Source: Heritagella_A intestinalis
GTDB lineage: Bacteria; Bacillota; Clostridia; Oscillospirales; Acutalibacteraceae
DNA length: 49,046 bases
Reading direction: 5' to 3'
NCBI GenBank assembly: GCA_904418995.1
Contig: CAJFQF010000016.1
Coordinates: 1-49,046 of the forward strand
A program made the position numbers and the translations under genes. A model generated the notes under the pieces. The model saw nothing but the letters and a program-made list of their open reading frames with translations. It had not been told where the DNA came from and ran no database searches. This document shows positions 8,072-14,767 of this stretch, piece after piece. Each line of letters starts with the position of its first letter. Position 1 is the first letter of the stretch.

Positions 8072-9292
8072 ATGGAAAACTTGAAAAAAATCCAGATGCC
8101 CACTCCCCTGGTGGAAATGGACGGCGACGAAATGACCCGCGTCCTCTGGAAAATGATCAAAGAGATCCTCATTGAACCCTATGTGGAGCTGAACACGGAA
8201 TATTATGACCTGGGCCTGGAGCACCGTGAGGCCACCAAGGACCAGGTAACGGTGGATTCCGCCATGGCCACCAAAAAGTACGGCGTGGCTGTCAAGTGCG
8301 CCACCATCACCCCCAACGCTGACCGGGTGAAGGAGTACAACCTGACCCAGATGTGGAAATCCCCCAACGGCACCATCCGCGCCCTGTTGGACGGCACTGT
8401 GTTCCGCGCCCCTATTATCGTCAAGGGCATTAACCCCTACATCCCCCGCTGGACCAAGCCCATCACCATCGCCCGTCACGCTTACGGCGATGTGTATAAG
8501 AATGTGGAAATGGTGGTGGACGGCGGCTGCAAGGCGGAGCTGGTAGTCACCCATCCCGACGGCACGGAATCCCGGGAGCTGATTCACGATTTTAAGACCC
8601 CCGGCATTATCCAGGGCCTTCACAACATTGACAAGTCCATTGAGAGCTTTGCCCGGGCCTGCATGAACTATGCCCTGGACCAGAAGCAGGATTTGTGGTT
8701 TGCCACCAAGGACACCATCTCCAAAAAGTATGACCACCGCTTTAAGGATATTTTCGCGGAAGTCTATGAAAAGGACTACAAGGACAAGTTCGAGGCCGCC
8801 GGCATTGAATACTTCTACACCCTCATCGACGACGCCGTAGCCCGTGTGGTCCGCTCCGAGGGCGGCTATATCTGGGCCTGCAAGAACTATGACGGCGACG
8901 TCATGAGCGACATGGTGGCTACCGCCTACGGTAGCCTTTCCATGATGACCTCTGTACTGGTTTCCCCCGACGGCGTCTACGAGTACGAGGCCGCCCACGG
9001 CACCGTACAGCGCCACTATTACAAGCACCTCAAAGGGGAGCCCACCTCCACCAACCCGGTGGCCACCATTTTTGCATGGTCCGGCGCCCTGCGCAAGCGC
9101 GGCGAGCTGGACAACGTGCCCGAGCTTTGCAGCTTTGCCGACAAGCTGGAGCAGGCCACGATCGGCACCATCACCGATGGCATTATGTCCGGCGATCTGG
9201 CGGCCCTGTGCACCATCCCCAACAAGCAGGCGGTTGGCACCGAAGCCTTCATGGAGGCTATCGGCGACCATCTCAAGGCCCTGATGCAGTAA
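8072..9292 (+). CDS. icd: NADP-dependent isocitrate dehydrogenase
   Basis: 406 residues, the length of the homodimeric, eukaryote-like (subfamily II) enzyme rather than the E. coli type. It oxidatively decarboxylates isocitrate to 2-oxoglutarate and makes NADPH, feeding glutamate synthesis. Visible motifs: VEMDGDEMTR (14-23), the substrate-binding stretch WKSPNGTIR, arginines in FRAPI and ARHAYGD, the metal-binding aspartates in TLIDDAVARV, and the NADP region HGTVQRHY near 310. Start ATG 8072 has an ideal AGGAGG 8 nt upstream. A terminator follows directly, so it is probably transcribed alone. Confidence 0.96.
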   Translation: MENLKKIQMPTPLVEMDGDEMTRVLWKMIKEILIEPYVELNTEYYDLGLEHREATKDQVTVDSAMATKKYGVAVKCATITPNADRVKEYNLTQMWKSPNGTIRALLDGTVFRAPIIVKGINPYIPRWTKPITIARHAYGDVYKNVEMVVDGGCKAELVVTHPDGTESRELIHDFKTPGIIQGLHNIDKSIESFARACMNYALDQKQDLWFATKDTISKKYDHRFKDIFAEVYEKDYKDKFEAAGIEYFYTLIDDAVARVVRSEGGYIWACKNYDGDVMSDMVATAYGSLSMMTSVLVSPDGVYEYEAAHGTVQRHYYKHLKGEPTSTNPVATIFAWSGALRKRGELDNVPELCSFADKLEQATIGTITDGIMSGDLAALCTIPNKQAVGTEAFMEAIGDHLKALMQ

Positions 9293-9307
9293 ACTCTCGA
9301 ATTTTCA

Positions 9308-9344
9308 ATCCGGCGGGCGGCTCTCATCGCCCGCCCGGATTTTT
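9308..9344 (+). terminator. Terminator of icd
   Basis: ATCCGGCGGGCG (308-319 of the 9 kb block) pairs with CGCCCGCCCGGAT (328-340), one bulged base, 8-nt loop, followed by TTTTTAT. It separates icd from rex. Confidence 0.85.
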
Positions 9345-9366
9345 ATAAGGATGGTATTCAAAAATC

Positions 9367-10014
9367 ATGCCCAAACGCGACAATATCTCCATGTCGGTAA
9401 TCCGGCGCCTGCCCCGCTATTACCGATTCCTTCATCATTTGAAAAGCAAGGGCGTCAAACGGATCTCCTCCAAGGAGCTTTCGGAAAAAATGGGCTTTAC
9501 TGCCTCTCAAATTCGCCAGGACCTGAACTGCTTCGGCGGCTTCGGCCAGCAGGGCTATGGCTATCTGGTGGAGCAGCTCTGCGAGGAAATGGGCAACATC
9601 CTGGGCGTCTCCAATAGATACCGGTGCATCCTCATCGGCGCGGGCAACCTGGGGCAAGCTATTGCCTCCCACCTTTCCTTTGAAACCCAGGGCTTTTCCC
9701 TGACAGGGATCTTCGACAACGACCCGGACAAAATTGGCACTACCCTCAACGACCTCCCCATCCGGGACGTCAGCACCCTGGAGCAATTCTGCCGGGAGAC
9801 CCAGCCCGTGATGGCCATCCTCTGCGTGCCCCGGGCGGCGGTGGAATCCCTTTCGGACCAACTCTACGCCATGGGCATTAAGAACTTCTGGAATTTCAGC
9901 CACTACGATATCGCTATGAAGTATCCCGATGCCATTGTGGAAAACGTCCATCTCAACGACAGCCTGATGACCCTGTGCTATCGGATTTCAGACCGGGATT
10001 CCCGGCCCTCTTAA
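9367..10014 (+). CDS. rex: Redox-sensing transcriptional repressor Rex
   Basis: 215 residues, usual Rex length. An N-terminal winged helix (about 10-75) contains SSKELSEKMGFTASQIRQDL, and a Rossmann domain has GAGNLGQAIA (91-100) for NAD(H). Rex represses fermentation and respiration genes until a high NADH/NAD ratio releases it from DNA; in anaerobes it controls alcohol, lactate and butyrate routes. I did not find a convincing Rex operator of the TTGTTAA type in this window, so its targets lie elsewhere. Start ATG 9367; AAGGATGG is 12 nt upstream, a rather long spacing. Confidence 0.95.
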   Translation: MPKRDNISMSVIRRLPRYYRFLHHLKSKGVKRISSKELSEKMGFTASQIRQDLNCFGGFGQQGYGYLVEQLCEEMGNILGVSNRYRCILIGAGNLGQAIASHLSFETQGFSLTGIFDNDPDKIGTTLNDLPIRDVSTLEQFCRETQPVMAILCVPRAAVESLSDQLYAMGIKNFWNFSHYDIAMKYPDAIVENVHLNDSLMTLCYRISDRDSRPS

Positions 10015-10026
10015 TAAAACAGCTGC

Positions 10027-10060
10027 GCCCGGTGCGATTCTGCACCGGGCCTTTCTGTTT
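10027..10060 (+). terminator. Terminator of rex
   Basis: GCCCGGTGC (10027-10035) and GCACCGGGC (10042-10050) form a 9-bp stem with a 6-nt loop, followed by CTTTCTGTTT. It starts 13 nt after the rex stop. Confidence 0.85.
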
Positions 10061-10064
10061 CCTG

Positions 10065-10106
10065 ATAAAAAAACCGGGCTTCCTTTTTGGAAAGCCCGGT
10101 TTTCTC
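10065..10106 (-). terminator. Terminator of the YbhN-like gene
   Basis: AAACCGGGCTT (10071-10081) pairs with AAGCCCGGTTT (10092-10102) around a 10-nt loop. On the minus strand a run of seven or more T follows; T residues also follow on the plus strand, so it may work both ways between the convergent genes. Confidence 0.85.
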
Positions 10107-10121
10107 CGTTTTCAGCAAAAT

Positions 10122-11246
10122 TCAGTTTTCCTCATCAGAAGGCCTTCCCTCATCCGCCGGCAAATAGCCATTGGCGATTTCCTCCATGGTGGCGCCCTTT
10201 CTGGAAGGGAGCTTCAGGGCCGGCAGGCGGTTGTTGGCGAAATAGGTACAAATGCACCCCACCGGGAAGTTGAGGTAATAGGTGATCACACGCCAGATGG
10301 CCATGGCGGGAATCACCGTACCGCCGGTGAAGAACATATTGAAGAAGAGCAGGAAACTCCCTTCGGCGCCGCCGGAAGCACCGGGCAGAGGGATAAAGGC
10401 GCTGACCATGGAAACGTAGGCCTGGGCCGCCATAATGGTCAGGGGGTCGGTGTCGTGGAAACCGAAGCTCCGGTAAATGCAGTAGGGGATCAGATACCCG
10501 ATGCCGATCTGCACCACCGTAACCACGATGACCAGAGCATACATCTTCAGGGATTTGCCCATGAGCCGGGTACTGCCGTGGAACACGGACAGCTGGCTGT
10601 GAATCTTTTCATACCGCTCTTCCGGATGGCGGCACAGGTGGAGCTTATGAAGGAGATGAATCCCCTTGTGCAGGAGCTTGTCCGTAAGCCGCTCGCTAAT
10701 GCAGAACAGGAGCACCAGGCCGATAAAAGTGCTGTTACAGAGCAATCCGATAATGGTGATAAAGGAAAAATTGCTCACGCTGCGCTGGAAAAAGCCCAGG
10801 CGGAATACCACCATCACCAGGGAATAGAGCACCATGATAATCTGGTAAATCAGGGTTTTCACAGCGATAATGGAGCCCGCGGCTCCGGTATCCATTCCTA
10901 GCTTGTGCATGGAATAGATCTGCATGGGCTGGCCGCCGGTAGAGAAGGGCGTCAGGGCGCTGTAGAGGATGCCCACCATGCCGATACAGAAAGAGTATCG
11001 GAACCGCCATTGGGGATAGATGAGCTTGCAGATCAGGTTCAGGGCAAACCCCTCCAGCACCCAGTTCATGGCCGCAATCCCCAGGGCCAGGAGCATCCAC
11101 CGCCACGAAATTCCGTCCGGCAATTTCCGGATAGACTCAATACTGTCGGAGAAAAACAGGAAAGCGATCAGAACAATGGCGGCAATGGAAATGGTAATAA
11201 TGGCAAAAAGATTTTTACGAAGGGTTTGTTTCAAATTTGCAGTCAT
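10122..11246 (-). CDS. YbhN/UPF0104 family membrane protein (MprF flippase-like domain)
   Basis: About 374 residues with seven or eight membrane segments. Recognisable stretches are NWVLEGFALNLICKL, GGQPMQIY, PLPGASGGAEGSFLLFF near residue 290 and YYLNFPVGCICTYF near the end. These match the family of lysylphosphatidylglycerol synthetase transmembrane domains without the synthetase part. The MprF version flips modified phospholipids; for stand-alone proteins a role in moving a lipid or lipid-linked molecule is inference. I chose ATG 11246 (MTANLKQTLRKNL), with AAAGGAG 12 nt upstream; an open frame continues to 11297 but lacks a ribosome binding site. Confidence 0.88.
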   Translation of the reverse strand: MTANLKQTLRKNLFAIITISIAAIVLIAFLFFSDSIESIRKLPDGISWRWMLLALGIAAMNWVLEGFALNLICKLIYPQWRFRYSFCIGMVGILYSALTPFSTGGQPMQIYSMHKLGMDTGAAGSIIAVKTLIYQIIMVLYSLVMVVFRLGFFQRSVSNFSFITIIGLLCNSTFIGLVLLFCISERLTDKLLHKGIHLLHKLHLCRHPEERYEKIHSQLSVFHGSTRLMGKSLKMYALVIVVTVVQIGIGYLIPYCIYRSFGFHDTDPLTIMAAQAYVSMVSAFIPLPGASGGAEGSFLLFFNMFFTGGTVIPAMAIWRVITYYLNFPVGCICTYFANNRLPALKLPSRKGATMEEIANGYLPADEGRPSDEEN

Positions 11247-11331
11247 ATAATTTCTGCACTCCTTTTTCAAACGGGAATCCCAACGCCTGCGGGCCAAAGG
11301 CCCCGGCGCTGTTGAAGCCGATGCATTGCTA

Positions 11332-11360
11332 ATTGTATAATACCCGTTCTCAAATTACAA
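11332..11360 (-). promoter_or_regulatory. Probable promoter of the YbhN-like gene
   Basis: On the minus strand TTGTAA (11355-11360), 17-nt spacer, TACAAT (11332-11337), about 85 nt upstream of the chosen start. A small GC hairpin (GGGCC-AAA-GGCCC near 11291-11303) lies in the leader. Confidence 0.6.
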
Positions 11361-11406
11361 TTCCCTATTTGTAAATTTTCTATCAGCCTTCCGCTATCAG
11401 GCCTGA

Positions 11407-13002
11407 TTACGCCTTGCCCCGCATTTCCAGATATTCGTCAAAAGTAGTCATCCGGTCAAACACACCGCCCTCCGGCAGAATTTCAATAATCCGGTTGGCC
11501 ACGGTCTGGGCGAATTCGTGGTCGTGAGTGGCGAAGAGCACGATCCCCTTGAACTCGATGAGTCCGTTGTTCACAGCGGTAATGGATTCCAAGTCCAGGT
11601 GGTTGGTGGGCTGGTCCAGCAGCAGCACGTTGCTGCCGAACATCATCATCCGGGAGAGCATACACCGGACCTTCTCGCCGCCGGAGAGCACGTTCACCGG
11701 CTTGTACACATCCTCGCCGGAGAAGAGCATCTTCCCCAAAAAGCCCCGGAGATAGGTCTCCGTGGTGTCCTTGGAATACTGTTCCAGCCACTTGATAATG
11801 GACTCCTCGTGGCCGTTAAAGTAGGCGGAGTTGTCCTGGGGGAAATAGGACTGGCTGGTGGAAACGCCCCACTTAAAGGAACCGGCGTCGGGTTCCAGCT
11901 CCTCCATGAGGATTTTAAACAGGGTGGTGACGGCGATTTCGTTGTCCGCCACAAAGGCGATCTTGTCTCCCTTATTCACCCGGAAAGACACGTTGTCCAG
12001 CACCTTGACTCCGTCCACGGTTTTGGTCAGGCCCTCCACGGTGAGAATCTCCTTGCCGGGCTCCCGGTCCATGGTGAAGCCCACATAGGGATAGCGCCGG
12101 GAGGAAGCGGGCATTTCCTCCACCGTGATTTTTTCCAACAGCTTTTTCCGAGAGGTTGCCTGCCGGGACTTGGACTTATTGGCGGAGAACCGCTGGATAA
12201 AGGCCTGCAGCTCCTTGATTTTTTCCTCGGCCTTGCGGTTCTGATCCCGCATCATGCGCTGGATGAGCTGGCTGGATTCGTACCAGAAATCGTAGTTGCC
12301 CACATACAGCTTGATTTTGCCATAGTCCACGTCCACAATGTGGGTGCACACGTTATTGAGGAAATACCGGTCGTGGGATACCACGATGATGATTCCCTCA
12401 TACTCCATGAGGAAATTTTCCAGCCAGGTAATGGAGTGGATGTCCAGGCCGTTGGTAGGCTCGTCCAGGAGGATAATATCCGGGCTGCCGAACAGGGCCC
12501 GGGCCAAAAGCACCTTCACCTTTTCCGCTTCGGTGAGGGCGCTCATGAGGCTGTAGAGCATCCCGTTGTCCAGCCCCAATCCCTGGAGGAGCTTGCCGGC
12601 CTCCGTCTCCGCCTCCCAGCCATTGAGCTCGGCGAATTCCGCTTCCAGCTCAGCGGCCCGGTTGCCGTCCTCTTCGGAGAAATCCTCCTTGGCATAGAGG
12701 GCGTCCTTCTCCTTGAGCACCTCATAGAGCCGGGGATTGCCCTGCAAAATCGTCTCGAAAACAGTGAACTCCTCATAGGCAAAGTGGTCCTGCTTCAAAA
12801 CGGACATGCGGCTCTCGGCGTCGATAACCACTTCGCCTTTGGTGGGCTCCAGCTCTCCGGAGAGCAGCTTCAAGAAAGTGGACTTACCCGCGCCGTTGGC
12901 GCCGATGACGCCATAACAGTTGCCGGGCTGGAACAACAGGTTCACATGGGAAAACAGGTTCTGGCCGCTAAAGCTCAGTCCCAAGTCGGATACGGTAATC
13001 AT
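11407..13002 (-). CDS. ABC-F ATPase, YkpA/YbiT subfamily
   Basis: 531 residues from ATG 13002 (AAAGGATG upstream); the frame stays open to 13035 without a better signal. Two ABC domains flank a basic linker (about 235-310, KSKSRQATSRKK), as in ABC-F proteins that act on the ribosome; there is no membrane part. Domain 1 has Walker A GANGAGKST (about 36-44) and Walker B IILLDEPTNGLD, but a weak signature SALTEAEK. Domain 2 has a normal LSGGEKV but a degenerate Walker A (FVADNEIAVTT, no lysine) and Gln for the catalytic Glu (LLLDQPTNHLD). So only the first site looks able to hydrolyse ATP. Likely a translation factor rather than a drug-resistance protein; the substrate state it senses is unknown. 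Confidence 0.92.
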   Translation of the reverse strand: MITVSDLGLSFSGQNLFSHVNLLFQPGNCYGVIGANGAGKSTFLKLLSGELEPTKGEVVIDAESRMSVLKQDHFAYEEFTVFETILQGNPRLYEVLKEKDALYAKEDFSEEDGNRAAELEAEFAELNGWEAETEAGKLLQGLGLDNGMLYSLMSALTEAEKVKVLLARALFGSPDIILLDEPTNGLDIHSITWLENFLMEYEGIIIVVSHDRYFLNNVCTHIVDVDYGKIKLYVGNYDFWYESSQLIQRMMRDQNRKAEEKIKELQAFIQRFSANKSKSRQATSRKKLLEKITVEEMPASSRRYPYVGFTMDREPGKEILTVEGLTKTVDGVKVLDNVSFRVNKGDKIAFVADNEIAVTTLFKILMEELEPDAGSFKWGVSTSQSYFPQDNSAYFNGHEESIIKWLEQYSKDTTETYLRGFLGKMLFSGEDVYKPVNVLSGGEKVRCMLSRMMMFGSNVLLLDQPTNHLDLESITAVNNGLIEFKGIVLFATHDHEFAQTVANRIIEILPEGGVFDRMTTFDEYLEMRGKA

Positions 13003-13088
13003 AACAAAATCATCCTTTCGCGGCCCGGGAAACACCCTGGGCCGTTATTGGTTTTCAGCAAATTTTCGCCGGGACGCCGGCTCCCATG

Positions 13089-13097
13089 ATTATAGCA
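13089..13097 (-). promoter_or_regulatory. Extended -10 promoter of the ABC-F gene
   Basis: On the minus strand TGCTATAAT (13089-13097) is an extended -10 box about 85 nt upstream of the start. No good -35 box is at 17 nt; a T-rich stretch lies there instead. Confidence 0.6.
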
Positions 13098-13208
13098 CGT
13101 TTTCCTCAAAACAAAAAGCCCCTGTAACAAGAAGTAGAGATGCTGGAGAACGGCGCTGTTCCGGTGTTTTACCCGCAAGCAGAGCCTCCTATATTCCCCT
13201 TCTCACTA

Positions 13209-13258
13209 CAAAAATACAGCTCCACAATGCGATTTTCACTTCCCGCATTATGGAGCTG
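13209..13258 (-). terminator. Terminator of the lysA-like gene
   Basis: CAGCTCCACAATGCG (13217-13231) pairs with CGCATTATGGAGCTG (13244-13258), 15 bp with one mismatch and a 12-nt loop. On the minus strand it is followed by TATTTTTG. Confidence 0.8.
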
Positions 13259-13315
13259 TTATCTGTTTTACTGAACTTGTTTTATTTGTCCGAGTTTTTT
13301 ACAAAAACGGGTTCC

Positions 13316-14593
13316 TTACTTTCCAGTTTTCGTGTACTTATCAAACAGGTGGCTAAAATCAAAGGTCGCAAAATAGTCCGCAGGGGTCTCCGCCCGGCGA
13401 ATCATCTCCACACTGCCGTCCTCCTTGAGAAGCAGCTCAGCAGAACGGAGTTTGCCGTTGTAATTGTAACCCATGGAAAACCCGTGAGCACCGGCGTCGT
13501 GAATCGCCAGATAGTCCCCCATATCGATTTTGGGCAGCATCCGGTCAATGGCAAATTTGTCGTTATTCTCACACAGGCCGCCAGTGACATCATACTTATG
13601 GTCGCAGGGGGCGTCCTCCTTGCCCAACACGGTGATGTGGTGATAAGCGCCGTATATGGCCGGACGCATCAGGTTGGCAGCGCAGGCATCCACGCCGATG
13701 TATTCCTTATAGGTATGCTTCTCGTGGACCGCCTTGGTGATGAGCATCCCATAGGGAGCCAGCATGAAACGGCCCAGCTCCGTGAAGATAGCCACATCCC
13801 CCATACCAGCGGGCACCAGCACTTCCTCATAGGCCTTGCGCACCCCCTCGCCGATGGCCATAATATCGTTGGGGGTCTCCTCCGGGCGGTAAGCTACGCC
13901 CACGCCGCCGGAGAGGTTCACAAAGCGGATATCTGCACCCGTTTTTTCCTTCAATTCCACCGCCAGCTCAAAGAGGATACGGGCCAGCTTGGGATAGTAT
14001 TCATTAGTGGTGGTGTTGCTGGCCAGGAAGGCGTGGAGGCCGAAGTGCTTAACGCCTTTGGCCATCAGAATTTTGTAGCCCTCGATAATCTGCTCCTTGG
14101 TAAAGCCGTATTTGGCGTCCCCGGGGTTGTCCATAATCTTATTGGCAATCTGGAAGTTCCCGCCGGGGTTATACCGGCAGCAGACCGTCTCCGGCAGGCC
14201 GGCCACTTTCTCCAAAAAATCAATGTGAGTGAAATCGTCCAGGTTGATATACGCTCCCAATTCCTTGGCCAGGCGGAAATCCTCTGCCGGGGTCACGTTG
14301 GAGGAAAACATAATATCCGAGCCGTGGAAGCCGCAGACATCGCTCATCATCAATTCCGTCAGAGAGGAGCAGTCCACGCCGCAGCCCTCCTCCTGCAAAA
14401 CTTTCAGGATAAAGGGGTTGGGGGTGGCTTTCACAGCGAAGTACTCCCGGAAACCCGGGTTCCAGGCAAAGGCCTGCTTCATGCGTCGGGCATTTTCCCG
14501 GATGCCTTTTTCATCGTATATATGGAACGGCGTAGGATAGGTTTTCACGATTTCTTCAATCTGTTCTTTCGTTACAAAGGGTCTCTTGTTCAT
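13316..14593 (-). CDS. lysA: Diaminopimelate decarboxylase family protein
   Basis: 425 residues. The fold type III PLP enzyme signature is clear: EYFAVKATPNP near residue 50 with Lys55 as the PLP lysine, VNLSGGVGV for a glycine-rich phosphate-binding loop, FTELGRFM, and TGGLCENND, where Cys-Glu should complete the partner subunit's active site. The family removes CO2 from meso-diaminopimelate to make lysine. A related amino acid decarboxylase cannot be excluded, because the PLP motif AVKATPN differs a little from the usual AxKAN. Start ATG 14593 behind GGAGGAAAG; the frame is open to 14632 but without a signal. It has a consensus promoter overlapped by an inverted repeat. Confidence 0.85.
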   Translation of the reverse strand: MNKRPFVTKEQIEEIVKTYPTPFHIYDEKGIRENARRMKQAFAWNPGFREYFAVKATPNPFILKVLQEEGCGVDCSSLTELMMSDVCGFHGSDIMFSSNVTPAEDFRLAKELGAYINLDDFTHIDFLEKVAGLPETVCCRYNPGGNFQIANKIMDNPGDAKYGFTKEQIIEGYKILMAKGVKHFGLHAFLASNTTTNEYYPKLARILFELAVELKEKTGADIRFVNLSGGVGVAYRPEETPNDIMAIGEGVRKAYEEVLVPAGMGDVAIFTELGRFMLAPYGMLITKAVHEKHTYKEYIGVDACAANLMRPAIYGAYHHITVLGKEDAPCDHKYDVTGGLCENNDKFAIDRMLPKIDMGDYLAIHDAGAHGFSMGYNYNGKLRSAELLLKEDGSVEMIRRAETPADYFATFDFSHLFDKYTKTGK

Positions 14594-14646
14594 GAATGGT
14601 TCTTTCCTCCATCTCCTGCAAAATTGCGGCATCCCCGCTGAAAAAG

Positions 14647-14682
14647 ATGATACTGGATTCCGCGGATTTTGTCAATATCCGC
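14647..14682 (-). promoter_or_regulatory. lysA promoter with candidate operator
   Basis: On the minus strand TTGACA (14670-14675), 17-nt spacer, TATCAT (14647-14652). An inverted repeat, GCGGAT-N9-ATCCGC (14662-14667 and 14677-14682), has the -35 box in its centre, so a dimeric repressor bound there would block RNA polymerase (inference). Confidence 0.75.
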
Positions 14683-14725
14683 CGCTATACGGCCCGGAGT
14701 CTCCCGCCCCTGCCAACAATACAGC

Positions 14726-14754
14726 GGCCCCGGCGAGGAAATCCCGCCGGGGCC
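14726..14754 (-). terminator. GC-rich hairpin after the clpE-like gene
   Basis: GGCCCCGGCG (14726-14735) and CGCCGGGGCC (14745-14754) form a perfect 10-bp stem with a 9-nt loop, 14 nt past the stop. There is no clear T-run on the minus strand, so termination is possible but not certain; it could stabilise the mRNA end. Confidence 0.5.
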
Positions 14755-14767
14755 AAAATGCTATTGA

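Larger units (their letters stand above)
13003..13315. other. Intergenic region between lysA-like and ABC-F genes
   Basis: 313 bases without a gene. It holds the lysA terminator (13209-13258) and an extended -10 promoter for the ABC-F gene (13089-13097). The middle (about 13110-13205) shows nothing I can name. Confidence 0.6.

Noticed and set aside
7964..9271. 435-codon minus-strand frame
   Set aside because: Antisense to icd and crossing its promoter; no motif.
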